Source: Sinonovacula constricta
Taxonomy: Eukaryota; Mollusca; Bivalvia; Cardiida; Solecurtidae
DNA: 64,000 nt
NCBI GenBank assembly: GCA_007844125.1
Contig: CM017558.1
Location: 29,894,642-29,958,641 of the forward strand
Direction of reading: 5' to 3'
Of this stretch, positions 25,432 to 39,392 are shown one piece after another (the first letter of the stretch is position 1; each line of letters starts with the position of its first letter). The notes under the pieces were generated by a model. The model was not told where the DNA came from and did no database searches. It saw only the letters and a list, made by a program, of their open reading frames with translations. Both the position numbers and the translations under genes were made by a program.

Positions 25432-26333
25432 TGGCAGACTTTGGTCGGCGGATATACATCCATATTTTTTGGTATTTTTAAGCATTTTTTTACCCAAGAA
25501 AGTCATCTTACCATTGTCCTAATTAGGCAAGCTTAGGCGGGAAAGTGTCCAAAGCCTTTCAAAAAATGAGACGGCATATTTGTTGTTTTCTGCCGTTTGT
25601 TGTATTTGTACTGCTAGTTCTGATCCAGAAACAGACTTCAACAAATGAGATTTCAAGCAATGCGTTTTCCACAACTGGGTCCTTCTGTACAGGGTCTAGA
25701 ATAAAGGCACAACGACCAACGCTTGTGTGCTCTGCCCTTAGTCTAATATTATCGTAAACCGGTGCATTGAATGGCAGGCTTTGGTCGGCGGATGTACATC
25801 CACATTCTTTTGGTATTTTTTAAACATTTTTACCCAAGAAAGTCCATCGGCCGTGTGTGCTTTATTGGTACACTAGTTTAATCTTCTTTCTTGGGGGTGG
25901 GGGGGGGGGGGCGGGGAAGTGTCCAAAGCCTTTCAAATAATGAGGCAGCAAGTTCGGCCGCCTATTGTAAGGGTATATTAGACTCCGGTACAGCATCACA
26001 AAAAGAGTTGAAACAATCATTGGTTTCTTGTGTACTTGAGAAGACTAAGTTAGACCCACAGCAGGAAGGTCGACCTGACGACACATGGACCGTACATTGC
26101 AGATCGTGTACAGAAATCAGTTATATTTTCGTACAGATGTGCATTAACTGGCAGACTTTGGTCGGCGGATATACATCCATATTTTTTTGTAATTTTTTAA
26201 AATATTTTTTACCCAAGAAAATCGATCTTACCAGTGTTTCAAGCGGACACACTTAGTAAGTCGCAAGTCGCCTTACTTAGGGGGGAAAGTGTCCAAAGCC
26301 TTTTAGATAATGAGACAGCAAGTTCGGCCGTAC
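25432..26333. repeat. Three-fold sub-repeat inside unit D, with G tract
   Basis: Same three-copy structure as in unit A, with more substitutions than the other units. The G tract is 25893-25917. Confidence 0.83.
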
Positions 26334-26558
26334 TGTGTATGAATCTGTACAAAAAACAACTGATCTCAAACTGGGGCGATCTCAATCCACATGTCTGCAT
26401 GCCGCAAATTCTTCATTGAAGTAGACGTGTACCACGCGTCTAGACAGAACAGAGATGGAATAAATACTATTAAAACGAATTATGAACAAAGCCAAAGGGC
26501 CTAAAAATAGATAAGTGGAGACATTGGAGGGATGGTTGGAGGTTTGAAATGTCGGGGT

Positions 26559-28696
26559 TTACTGGGAGCCGGGCCCGCCGGAGCGAGCTCGAACCCCAGT
26601 TAGACTCTGGTCCCCGATGTCCGCCATGTCGTCGGCAATAATCTCTGAAATTGTAGGGGATCTCTGGCCAAGCTTAAATAGCTGGTGAAGCTTTGTTTTT
26701 CGTCGGAGTCGTCGGCAACGAACTTCCATGGCCTTCATGTTTTCTTCGAAGGTTTTCTCGAGTGTGTCAAGATCGATGTAGTCAGTTTTGGAGCTGAAAT
26801 GTCGCAATTTAAATGTTTTAATTATAAGCCCCAACATGTGTTGCCTGAGAAAGACGTCGGTTTTAAACAAAAGAAATGAGATTCGTCCAGTTTAGTTAAC
26901 ATTCTATGAATACAAGACGAAGGCAAAAGTCAAATTTCAACAATTACTACGTCCGTCTTTAATGAGAGTTAAGTTTGGTAATCTTATTTACATAAATGGT
27001 CGATGAAAAATAGTTTTCCAAATAGAATAAAATTATCCTTGATTCCATATACTATATTTTTAGGAAAAAATACGTATTTGATGAAAAGTCACTATTTTAA
27101 TGCTTTAAAAATGTTGTTTGGATAGTCTAGTGATTACTTCCTAATCTCAAACTCGAGGCCCCCTGTTCGAATCCCTCACGCTGCCATACTTAATTATAAG
27201 AAAGAATAATTTTAAAATATTTGTTAACTTAAAGATATTCTTTTGTGATTTTTTTATATCTGTTCTTTTTGTTAATTGCAAAAACTGTTCAAACAAATGA
27301 AAAAACTACAACAACAACAACAACAACAAACAAACAAACAAAACAAACAACCGAATAAACAGTCCTTTAGCACATAATCCTTTTACAATTATTATGATTA
27401 GTTATATGCCTGTGTATATCCAAAGCATCTTCCTGATTAAATTTATATTTATAAATATAAAAATGTTTGCATATATTTTGTTTGATATAAAACGGAGAGG
27501 GCGCCTGTGGCCCTGGTTCGAATTTTGAAGCATTATACGCAATCAGTGGAATTGCTTTACTTTGCTCTGATAGGACTGTCCTGTAAATGGCTCTTCCTGT
27601 TGTCATGAGATACGTCAGTTGTTCTCCTTAGGTATTCGCATGGTGGCGACGTAAATATGGACACACAGGCTTAATAATTATGTTCTTGATATTGATAAAA
27701 GGTAGGTTCAGTTATTACCTTCCTCCATCTCCAGTGAGATTTGTTCCCGAGGATGAGGTCAACTCTTGTCTGGATTCAAGTCCACGGCCAACCACGACAA
27801 GACCATCGACCTGTGTGGGAAGACAAGACACGATATAACATGATAACATAACATAACATAACAGACATGCACGCACCACACGAACACACATAGAGACGCG
27901 CACATACACACGCACAAACGCATTTATAAACGCACGCATATAATCTCACACTAGCACCCACGCACGCACGCACAAAGACACCTCCGCCACCCCAGAACAG
28001 GCAGGCAATAACTCAACTACAATGATTTTTTTTAATGCTGACCAAACTGATACCTACGTCAATATGTCTGGGAAGTGGGGTGCGTCGAGGCATCGGTGTT
28101 CGGGGCGGAGCCAGCTCGTAGGTTAATGACAATCCGCCCTTTGTCTCGCGACCTGGACGTCATAAATAAATTACAATATTATTATTTAATATTTTAGCAA
28201 GACAATCCCTTATAAGATAATGTATAACATGAAAACCTATACAACATGTTGTTGAATATTTTTCACAATGAGAAAAAACAAAAAGGGTAAAATTACTAAC
28301 AAATTCAAATAATAATACGCACATGAAGTGCACTTATTCAGATATCAAATAAAGTTGTCTACTTATTTTTTGGACTAGACAAGATAAAAGAAAAAGAAGA
28401 TTAAATGAAAAAATTAAAAGGCAAAATTAGTCGAATTTAAAAGATTTGCGATGAAAGAATACAATATTGAATATATTTTTATTTAGATTTACCACAAAAA
28501 CAACAATAACAACAACACAAAGACCATACTTACGATAAGTGGGTGCAATAGCCTTCAGCGGCCTGTCGTCTCCTGCATTCTTACGAGCATTGTCCGCAGC
28601 ACGTTTGGCTTTCTTTGCCTTCCTCTGAGCCTTCCTGGTCTGTTTGGCCTGCTTACGAGAGTGCCACCATTTTTTGACGGCTGTAAAACAGCCCAT
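26559..28696 (-). CDS. Unrecognised four-exon gene, array copy 4 (most diverged)
   Basis: Exons on the minus strand: 28534-28696, 28058-28152, 27719-27810 and 26559-26793. The frame and splice sites are intact. Exon 4 carries Thr120, Lys127 to Thr, Leu153 to His and Pro181 to Leu relative to copy 1; exon 3 has Leu90. Intron 3 is longer than in other copies because it holds the extra ~85-bp segment. Exon 4 lies in the diverged left part of unit D, whereas exons 1-3 lie in its homogenised right part, so this copy looks like a recombinant. Function unknown. Confidence 0.8.
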
Positions 28697-28771
28697 TTTG
28701 TACGGCGCTTTCAGAACACAGCCGTGTACTAATGGCGCTCGAAATAATATGGCGTTGTCACTCAGCAACGA

Positions 28772-28813
28772 TGACGTCATAAAACGTTGAGACATATGAC
28801 GTCTTTTGACGTT
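28772..28813 (-). promoter_or_regulatory. Candidate promoter with CRE/ATF-like sites, gene copy 4
   Basis: TGACGTCA at 28772-28779 with the two upstream TGACGT cores conserved; start codon at 28696. Confidence 0.5.
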
Positions 28814-30230
28814 GGAAAGACGACATTTTTTTTTATATTTTCCCCTGAAAACTCTCACTCAAATTTCGTCAAATTGCCCTTTTTAATATAATTAATACAG
28901 TTCCCTCAGGAATAATTCTCAACATTGCGTTTTTGTGTTTTTGTCTCTAAAAACGAATCCCACTCAAATTTTCGGGAAAAAAAATCTCGAAAACGGCAAT
29001 TTGCCGAACACTTAAATGTGAGCGTGTTTTTTTTTTTGTTGAAAATATATATAATTTATTTAATATAATTCCCCGCTGGACCAATTCAAGTCGTTTTTTA
29101 TTTTTTTATAATTGACCATGCGCTCTTCTTCCTTAGATTTATTATCGTTGATTACCTTGTTCTTAAATTTCGTGCTTGTGTTATAAAAGAGAATTAAACT
29201 TTGTTTTCATATTGTGACAAGTATAACAAGTGTGGCTAAAAGGAACGCTTAGTCAGCTGGATTTAAGGCCGTACATTAGTAAGTTTCAACGTCCGCCTCA
29301 AATGATTTGACTGTTTTATTAACAGACAATAATGAAACGTTTAAGGAGAGATGTAATTATGAATAACAAGTAGCAGATATGTCACTTTGTAACCAGGGTA
29401 TGTCTATTATTTTATTTACCGACAGACGAGGAGACATGCTTAACTTTGAGAGATGGATCTTTATTAAGTCCTGTCAAACAGACAATAAATAAGTAAATGG
29501 CCAAAATGTGTATGATGTGGAAAATAATTTTATATTCAACATAATAAAATATCAATTTTGCTCATGAGCTTTGTCTTTTACGGTAAATTAAGCCCTAACT
29601 CTATTACAACAATGGTTGCCAAAGGGGAAGCAACACTAATGCTACTGCCTAATACACGAAAGTGCACATAATACGGATGCACCGGCTCGATTTAGCGGGA
29701 AATTGAGAAAATTTATTTTGGTTGACGTACAGATTAAACGAATTTTTGTAGCACGTGATTGTCATGCCATTCTTAATCCCTGTTTCTTTGAAATAAAAAA
29801 AGAGTAATTTATTGAATACATACAATTGAAAACCCCTCACAACAACTCGAATTCAATTTACCGAATTCTGATATACGACGATGGACGAATTTGACGATGA
29901 CGGAGACGACATTTTGTCAAGTGTTGAAATAGAAAACCCAACGATTCTCAAGCCCATAAGTTGTAATGGAGTCATCGACAAACGTAAATATTTAAAACCA
30001 ATTTATTTTTACAAGTTCCTTTAAGGGTAATCTTTATGATTTTATGCTAGCTGTATGAATTTAGTACTTCACTCAGGTGCCATACACGTAGTTTACTAGA
30101 CAACTTGCAGCATGCCAACGCTCGCTAGATAAAATTTATACCTACAAGGGTCATTCATTATATAATGCAATCTTCAATATAATTTCAGAAATAAATAAAC
30201 TAAGGTTGCAACCCCTCTACATTCCTTCAA

Positions 30231-30477
30231 GCGACATACCAAAGTCGTTAAAAATGGTAGTGGTATAGCTCCCTTGCTAATGCTCAAGCAAATATAAGGG
30301 TAGTTCCACGACTGGTTGGCCCGGTGTCAGGATAATGTGACTGGGTGTGGTATCATGCCAGGTGTTCACGGCATGCTATACACAGTGAAGGCAGCACTAT
30401 ATCTGCTTCAAGTGGACACCGTCTGCACATAAATGAAATACTGTTGGTGGGACGATAAACCCAACAAACAAACAAAA
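30231..30477 (+). mobile_element. MetaSINE-like SINE inside mariner, unit D
   Basis: Same insertion and target duplication as in unit A. Confidence 0.85.
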
Positions 30478-30602
30478 ATTCCTTCAAATTAATATCCCTT
30501 GTGATCAATGATGGACTTCCACCTCTTTGTAAGGTCATCTGTGCCTGTTGCTAGGCAACAATTCTCAAGCACCTTCATCCTCGCAGCCACAGCAAATTAA
30601 AG

Positions 30603-31537
30603 TTACTCTAACTCATTATAACATATACCCCTCGTGTCCTCATTCAGTTTGGGAAAAAGGTCGAAGTCATAGGGACTTATGTCAGGGAAATAAGGGGGAT
30701 GGTCCAGGGTTTCCCACTCATAATGCTCTAGCAATGACGACACACCGTGCATGCCGTTCGATGTTGTGTTGTCATGTAGAAGTATTGGACTGGCTGCCAG
30801 TAGTTTAGGTCTCTTCGAACTGATCGCCTGTCTTTGTGTTTTTTTTAATATACTCGGCATAGTATTTCCCATTAATGGTTTTACCACTCTCGTCCTTGTG
30901 ACTTGTGAGAATTCCACATCTATTGTAGGCAAAAATCATCAACATTTTATGTTTAGATTGAATTCTTCTGTACTTCGCCGGCCTCTTGGAGCTCGTATGC
31001 CACTGGGCTGATTGTCTTTTCAGCTTGGGTTCATTGGACCTCATCCACGTTTCTTCCGATAGCAATGATTCTTAATAAGAAGTCTTTCCCTTCCAAATCA
31101 AACCATGAATATAGATTGGTAAGCACTTCCAAACAACGTCCTGCTTGATCCGGCATTAAACAATGTGGCACCCACCTGGCGGAAACCTTTCTCATTTTCA
31201 AACAATTGAGCAAAATAGTATAAACTGACCCTACACTAATTTCCAACCCATGAGCCATTTCTTCAAATGAAATTCTTTGATCAGATTTTAGCAAACGTTT
31301 TAACTGTTCAGTATGATAATGGTTGGTAGCCGTCACACTCTTACGTGCTTGGTGGGAATCTTTCATACACTCACTGCCATTCTTGAACCCATTCACCCAT
31401 CTTGTAACTTGATAATACAATAGAGAAGATGTGCATCAAGCTTCTTTTAAAGCATTAAATATTTCTTTTGCTGTTTTATTTTATTGGCATTCAATTTTGA
31501 TGTAGCTATGCTGGTCTTGAGACGTTACTGCGGCCAT
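30603..31537 (-). pseudogene. Decayed mariner transposase, unit D
   Basis: The frame runs from a Met at 31537. It has two early in-frame stops, then a helix-turn-helix region, the two-base loss at the first Asp, and an extra A in the A-run near 30,845 that shifts the frame again before the LLHDN and SPYD motifs. It ends at a stop at 30603, short of a typical C-terminus. Confidence 0.88.
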
Positions 31538-31858
31538 GACGTCAAATGATGTTACATTTTAGTTTCATTTCAATTGGAGTATCTAAATGACACCTTTGAA
31601 AGTGGTCATTTTTTTACGTCAAAAATTATAAGATGAGTTGCATTAGATATTGAATGACCCTCGTATATTTGACAAATTGTCTAGTGTACATACTGTTCCC
31701 ATCTTGATTGAAAGTGTCAGTTGTAATCAAATTATGCTTTGAGATTTTAATTTATCTAATTAACTTATATTTTTTTTATTTTATATATTTTATGTATTTT
31801 GTTCCATATGTTTGTATTTACAACTTCTTATGTTTTATTATCTCTATAATAGGTAGTT

Positions 31859-32027
<169 letters not shown>

Positions 32028-33394
32028 TTATTACCTTTCAATCAGTCCTATCACTCATCCAGCAATTAACACTACTTTGGCATTACAGCAAGTTGTCAAA
32101 TATTGGTACTAATTTCACCTGGTGTGTGTTGTCCTGTCACTAGCACATTGATAGACTGATATATATACATATAATAAAAAAAGGTATACATCTGCGATCA
32201 GATAGTCATGCTTGCCATTCTTACACAATTTGGTTAAAGACAAAAGATCACCCTAACTTTAAGATAGTTCGAGCAGAAAACAACAAAAGGTTTCCTTTTT
32301 CTTTCACCCAAATCATCCTACTAGTTTAAATAGTTGAAATTTAACAGAAATTTAGGCCATGTCGACCCTGATGTTCATTGCAGGCAAATACAGCTGCCCA
32401 AGAGTTAGTTCATTTCTATAACAACAAACAACAAAAAATACATATTGGCCCATGCTTTTGAACAAAATTGTCCTCTCCTGTCAACTTGTTCACTTAAATT
32501 GTTAAAAACTCTTCGAGAACACAGTGAATACTTTGTTTTGTTGCCACGTTTATAATAAATAAATTTTATTTTTGCGTATGAGCGGAAGATGATATGAGTT
32601 ACACGCATGTTTAATACAAACGTTGTTGTAATAAATAAACAAACGTTACAATTTCAGTTTAAGCAATAAATAACACATGCTATGTTTAATACAAAGTTCT
32701 TGCTGGTTGCGATTGCCAATGAAGGTTAATTTGTAATGCAAATCCTTTTTACCAGGCATGTATGATGGTGTACTGGTATGTGATAGAAGCGAATAAAAAG
32801 TCAAAACAAGTTTGAATAAAGCAACAGTATATTTGGGAAATCTGCATATTAAAATTAAAACAAAATTATTTCTCAATTAGACTTCTTATAAAATATTTGC
32901 AGACAACATAATTTTTAAACTTTAAAATATTGGGCAATTATTTGAAATGTGTTCTTAAAATAAGCATGACATAAAGAAGTTCCATTCCTTTACAATTATA
33001 TTATAGCTGAAAATTTCATGAATCGTCGAGTTTTAAACTCCAAACATCGTCAAAATTGAAAAAGACATCTGTACCACTCCAACCATCCCATAATGCCTGC
33101 TCCACCAAAATTTCAAGTTTTGCGAGAAAGTTTGTTTTTATGAAGTCGACATTAAAAAAAGTAATTTTTAGAACAAAAGAATCAGTTCGGTAAAAACTGT
33201 GATATAAATAAATGGACCGATAGACATAAGTGATGACGATTGTAGAATATGATTCATTTCAAATCGATGTTAAACATTTAAATAACACAATCTGTTCTGT
33301 GCAGACTTGTGGTACTAACTATCAGGACCGCATTCTCTTTGGCATTATTGACTCTGATCTAAAAACAGAACAAACCGTACGCTGGGGCATTAGA

Positions 33395-34290
33395 TGGCAG
33401 ACTTTGGTCGGCGGATATACATCCATATTTTTTTGGTATTTTTAAGCATTTTTTACCCAAGAAAGTCATCTTATCATTATCCTAATTAGGCAAGCTTAGG
33501 CGGGAAAGTGTCCAAAGCCTTTCAAATAATGAGACGGCATATTTGCTGTGTTCTGCCGTTTGTTGTATTTGTACTGCTAGTTCTGATCCAGACACAGACT
33601 TCAACAAATGAGATTTCAAGCAATGCGTTTTCCACAACTGGGTCCTTCTGTACAGGGTCTAGAATAAAGGCACAACGACCAACGCTTGTGTGCTCTGCCT
33701 TAAGTCTAATATTATCGTAAACCGGTGCATTAAATGGCAGGCTTTGGTCGGCGGATATACATCCACATTTTTTTGGTATTTTTTAAACATTTTTACCCAA
33801 GAAAGTCCATCAGCCATGTGTGCTTTATTGGTACACTAGTTTAATCTTCTTTCTTGGGGGTGGGGGGGGGGGGTAAGTGTCCAAAGCCTTTCAAATAATG
33901 AGGCAGCAAGTTCGGCCGCCTATTGTCAGGGTATATTAGACTCCGGTACAGCATCACAAAAAGAGTTGAAACAACCATTGGTTTCTTGTGTACGTGAGAA
34001 GACTAAGTTAGACCCACAGCAGGAAGGTCGACCTGACGACACATGGACCGTACATTGCAGATCTTGTACAGAAATCAGTTATATTTTCGTACAGATGTGC
34101 ATTAACTGGCAGACTTTGGTCGGCGGATATACATCCATATTTTTTTGTATTTTTTTAAATATTTTTTACCCAAGAAAATCGATCTTACCAGTGTTTCAAG
34201 CGGACACACTTAGTAAGTCGCAAGTCGCCTTACTTAGGGGGAAAGGTGTCCAAAGCTTTTTAGATAATGAGACAGCAAGTTCGGCCGTAC
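33395..34290. repeat. Three-fold sub-repeat inside unit E, with G tract
   Basis: Same three-copy structure as in unit A. The G tract (33856-33873) is the shortest of the five. Confidence 0.85.
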
Positions 34291-34515
34291 TGTGTATGAA
34301 TCTGTACAAAAAACAACTGATCTCAAACTGGGGCGATCTCAATCCACATGTCTGCATGCCGCAAATTCTTCATTGAAGTAGATGTGTACCACGCGTCTAG
34401 ACAGAACAGAGATGGAATAAATGCTATTAAAACGAATTATGAACAAAGCCAAAGGGCCTAAAAATAGATAAGTGGAGACATTGGAGGGATGGTTGGAGGT
34501 TTGAATTGCCGGGGT

Positions 34516-36557
34516 TTACTGGGAGCTGGGCCCGCCGGAGCGAGCTCGAACCCCAGTTGGACTCTGGTCCCCGATGTCCGCCATGTCGTCGGCAATAATC
34601 TCTGAAATTGTAGGGGATCTCTGGCCAAGCTTAAATAGCTGGAGAAGCTTTGTTTTTCGTCGGAGTCGTCGGCAACGAACTTCCATGGCCTTCATGTTTT
34701 CTTCGAAGGTTTTCTCGAGTTTGTCAAGATCGATGTAGTCAGATTTGGAGCTGAAATGTCGCAATTTAAATGTTTTAATTATAAGCCCCAACATGTGTTG
34801 CCTGAGAAATACGTCGGTTTCAAACAAAACAAATGAGATCCGTCCAGTTTAGTTATCATTCTATGAATACAAGACGAAGGCAAATAGAATAAAATTATCC
34901 TTGATTCCATATACTATATTTTTTAGGAAAAAATACGTATTTGATGAAAAGTCACTATTTTAATGCTTTAAAAATGTTGTTTGGATAGTCTAGTGATTAC
35001 TTCCTAATCTCAAACTCGAGGCCCCCTGTTCGAATCCCTCACGCTGCCATATTTAATTATAAGAAAGAATAATTTTAAAATATTTGTTAACTTAAAGATA
35101 TTCTTTTGTGATTTTTTTTATATCTGTTCTTTTTGTTAATTGCAAAAACTGTTCAAATAAATGACAAAACTACAACAACAACAACAAACAAACAAACCAA
35201 ACAAACAAACGGATAAACAGTCCTTTAGCACATACTCCTTTTACAATTATTATGATTAGTTATATGCCTGTGTATATCCAAAGCATCTTCCTGATTAAAT
35301 TTATATTTATAAATATAAAAATGTATGCATATATTTTGTTTGATATAAAACGGAAAGGGCGCCTGTTGCCCTGGTTCGAATTTCGAAGCATTATACGCAA
35401 TCAGTGGAATTGCTTTACTCCCCTCTGATAGGACTGTCCTGTAAATGGCTCTTCCTGTTGTCATGAGATACGTCAGTGGTTCTACTTAGGTATTTCCATG
35501 GTGGCGACGTAAATATGGACACACAGGCTTAATAATTATGTTCTTGATATTGATAAAAGGTAGGTTCAGTTATTACCTTCCTCCATCTCCAGTGAGAATT
35601 GTTCCCGAGGATGAGGTCAACTCTTGTCTGGATTCAAGTCCACGGCCAACCACGACACGACCATCGACCTGTGTGGGAAGACAAGACACGATATAACATG
35701 ATAACATAACATAACATAACAGACAGGCACGCACGCACCACACGAACACACATAGAGACGCGCACATACACACGCACAAACGCATTTATAAACGCACGCA
35801 TATAATCTCACACTAGCACCCACGCACGCACGCACAAAGACACCTCCGCCACCCCAGAACAGGCAGGCAATAACTCAACTACAATGATTTTTTTAATGCT
35901 GACCAAACTGATACCTACGTCAATATGTCTGGGAAGTGGGGTGCGTCGAGGCATCGGTGTTCGGGGCGGAGCCAGCTCGTAGGTTAATGACAATCCGCCC
36001 TTTGTCTCGCGACCTGGACGTCATAAATAAATTACAATATTATTATTTAATATTTTAGCAAGACAATCCCTTATAAGATAATGTATAACAAGAAAACCTA
36101 TACAACATGTTGTTGAATATTTTTCACAATGAGAAAAAACAAAAAGGGTAAAATTACTAACAAATTCAAATAATAATACGCACATGAAGTGCACTTATTC
36201 AGATATCAAATAAAGTTGTCTACTTATTTTTTGGACTAGACAAGATAAAAGAAAAAGAAGATTAAATGAAAAAATTAAAAGGCAAAATTAGTCGAATTTA
36301 AAAGATTTGCGATGAAAGAATACAATATTGAATATATTTTTATTTAGATTTACCACAAAAACAACAATAACAACAACACAAAGACCATACTTACGATAAG
36401 TGGGTGCAATAGCCTTCAGCGGCCTGTCGTCTCCTGCATTCTTACGAGCATTGTCCGCAGCACGTTTGGCTTTCTTTGCCTTCCTCTGAGCCTTCCTGGT
36501 CTGTTTGGCCTGCTTACAAGAGTGCCACCATTTTTTGACGGCTGTAAAACAGCCCAT
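34516..36557 (-). CDS. Unrecognised four-exon gene, array copy 5
   Basis: Exons on the minus strand: 36395-36557, 35919-36013, 35577-35668 and 34516-34750. The frame and splice sites are intact. It has private changes Arg14 to Cys in the basic helix and Asn110 to Ile in exon 3. Exon 4 has Ser120 as in copy 1 and Ser192 as in copies 2 and 3. The extra Cys14 sits near the predicted acylated N-terminus. Function unknown. Confidence 0.82.
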
Positions 36558-36632
36558 TTTGTACGGCGCTTTCAGAACACAGCCGTGTACTAATGGCGCT
36601 CGAAATAATATGGCGTTGTCACTCAGCAACGA

Positions 36633-36674
36633 TGACGTCATAAAACGTTGAGACATATGACGTCTTTTGACGTT
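36633..36674 (-). promoter_or_regulatory. Candidate promoter with CRE/ATF-like sites, gene copy 5
   Basis: TGACGTCA at 36633-36640 with the two upstream TGACGT cores conserved; start codon at 36557. Confidence 0.5.
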
Positions 36675-38090
36675 GGAAAGACGACATTTTTTTTTATATT
36701 TTCCCCTGAAAACTCTCACTCAAATTTCGTCAAATTGCCCTTTTTAATATAATTAATACAGTTCCCTCAGGAATAATTTTCAACATTGCGTTTTTGTGTT
36801 TTTGTCTCTAAAAACGAATCCCACTCAAATTTTCGGGAAAAAAATCTCGAAAACGACAATTTGCCGAACACTTAAATGTGAGCGTGTTTTTTTTTTTGTT
36901 GAAAATATATATAATTTATTTAATATAATTCCCCGCTGGACCAATTCAAGTCGTTTTTTATTTTTTTATAATTGACCATGCGATCTTCTTCCTTAGATTT
37001 ATTATCGTTGATTACCTTGTTCTTAAATTTCGTGCTTGTGTTATAAAAGAGAATTAAACTTTGTTTTCATATTGTGACAAGTATAACAAGTGTGGCTAAA
37101 AGGAACGCTTAGTCAGCTGGATTTAAGGCCGTACATTAGTAAGTTTCAACGTCCGCCTCAAATGATTTGACTGTTTTATTAACAGACAATAATGAAACGT
37201 TTAAGGAGAGATGTAATTATGAATAACAAGTAGCAGATATGTCACTTTGTAACCAGGGTATGTCTATTATTTTATTTACCGACAGACGAGGAGACATGCT
37301 TAACTTTGAGAGATGGATCTTTATTAAGTCCTGTCAAACAGACAATAAATAAGTAAATGGCCAAAATGTGTATGATGTGGAAAATAATTTTATATTCAAC
37401 ATAATAAAATATCAATTTTGCTCATGAGCTTTGTCTTTTACGGTAAATTAAGCCCTAACTCTATTACAACAATGGTTGCCAAAGGGGAAGCAACACTAAT
37501 GCTACTGCCTAATACACGAAAGTGCACATAATACGGATGCACCGGCTCGATTTAGCGGGAAATTGAGAAAATTTATTTTGGTTGACGTACAGATTAAACG
37601 AATTTTTGTAGCACGTGATTGTCATGCCATTCTTAATCCCTGTTTCTTTGAAATAAAAAAAGAGTAATTTATTGAATACATACAATTGAAAACCCCTCAC
37701 AACAACTCGAATTCAATTTACCGAATTCTGATATACGACGATGGACGAATTTGACGATGACGGAGACGACATTTTGTCAAGTGTTGAAATAGAAAACCCA
37801 ACGATTCTCAAGCCCATAAGTTGTAATGGAGTCATCGACAAACGTAAATATTTAAAACCAATTTATTTTTACAAGTTCCTTTAAGGGTAATCTTTATGAT
37901 TTTATGCTAGCTGTATGAATTTAGTACTTCACTCAGGTGCCATACACGTAGTTTACTAGACAACTTGCAGCATGCCAACACTCGCTAGATAAAATTTATA
38001 CCTACAAGGGTCATTCATTATATAATGCAATCTTCAATATAATTTCAGAAATAAATAAACTAAGGTTGCAACCCCTCTACATTCCTTCAA

Positions 38091-38337
38091 GCGACATACC
38101 AAAGTCGTTAAAAATGGTAGTGGTATAGCTCCCTTGCTAATGCTCAAGCAAATATAAGGGTAGTTCCACGACTGGTTGGCCCGGTGTCAGGATAATGTGA
38201 CTGGGTGTGGTATCATGCCAGGTGTTCACGGCATGCTATACACAGTGAAGGCAGCACTATATCTGCTTCAAGTGGACACCGTCTGCAGATAACTGAAATA
38301 CTGTTGGTGGGACGATAAACCCAACAAACAAACAAAA
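38091..38337 (+). mobile_element. MetaSINE-like SINE inside mariner, unit E
   Basis: Same insertion and target duplication as in unit A. Confidence 0.85.
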
Positions 38338-38462
38338 ATTCCTTCAAATTAATATCCCTTGTGATCAATGATGGACTTCCACCTCTTTGTAAGGTCATCT
38401 GTGCCTGTTGCTAGGCAACAATTCTCAAGCACCTTCATCCTCGCAGCCACAGCAAATTAAAG

Positions 38463-39392
38463 TTACTCTAACTCATTATAACATATACCCCTCGTGTCCT
38501 CATTCAGTTTGGGAAAAAGGTCGAAGTCATAGGGACTTATGTCAGGGAAATAAGGGGGATGGTCCAGGGTTTCCCACTCATAATGCTCTAGCAATGACGA
38601 CACACCGTGCATGCCGTTCGATGTTGTGTTGTCATGTAGAAGTATTGGACTGGCTGCCAGTAGTTTAGGTCTCTTCGAACTGATCGCATGTCTTTGTGTT
38701 TTTTTAATATACTCGGCATAGTATTTCCCATTAATGGTTTTACCACTCTCGTCCTTGTGACTTGTGAGAATTCCACATCTATTGTAGGCAAAAATCATCA
38801 ACATTTTATGTTTAGATTGAATTCTTCTGTACTTCGCCGGCCTCTTGGAGCTCGTATGCCACTGGGCTGATTGTCTTTTCAGCTTGGGTTCATTGGACCT
38901 CATCCACGTTTCTTCCGATAGCAATGATTCTTAATAAGAAGTCTTGCCCTTCCAAATCAAACCATGAATATAGATTGGTAAGCACTTCCAAACAACGTCC
39001 TGCTTGATCCGGCATTAAACAATGTGGCACCCACCTGGCTGAAACCTTTCTCATTTTCAAACAATTGAGCAAAATAGTATAAACTGACCCTACACTTTTT
39101 TCCAACCCATGAGCCATTTCTTCAAATGTAATTCTTAAGATTCAAGCAAACGTTTTAACTGTTCAGTATGATAATCGTAGGTTGCTGTCACACTCTTACG
39201 TGCTTGGTGGGAATCTTTCACACACTCCCTGCCATTCTTGAACCTCTTCACCCATCTTGTAACCTGATAATACAATAGAGTAGATATGCCTCAAGCTTCT
39301 TGTAAAGCATTAAATATTTCTTTTGCTGTTTTATTATGTTGGCATTTAGTTTTGATGTAGCTATGCTGGTCTTGAGACGTTACCGCTGCCAT
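38463..39392 (-). pseudogene. Decayed mariner transposase, unit E
   Basis: Same overall state as the other copies: stops in the N-terminal part and the first catalytic Asp lost by the shared two-base deletion. The part with the second and third Asp is continuous to the stop at 38463. Confidence 0.87.

Larger units (their letters stand above)
30143..31665 (-). mobile_element. Mariner-like element with nested SINE, unit D
   Basis: Bounded by TA and inverted ends (right end TGAATGACCCTCG). Its helix-turn-helix segment has the longest open frame of all copies (31031-31420). Confidence 0.92.
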
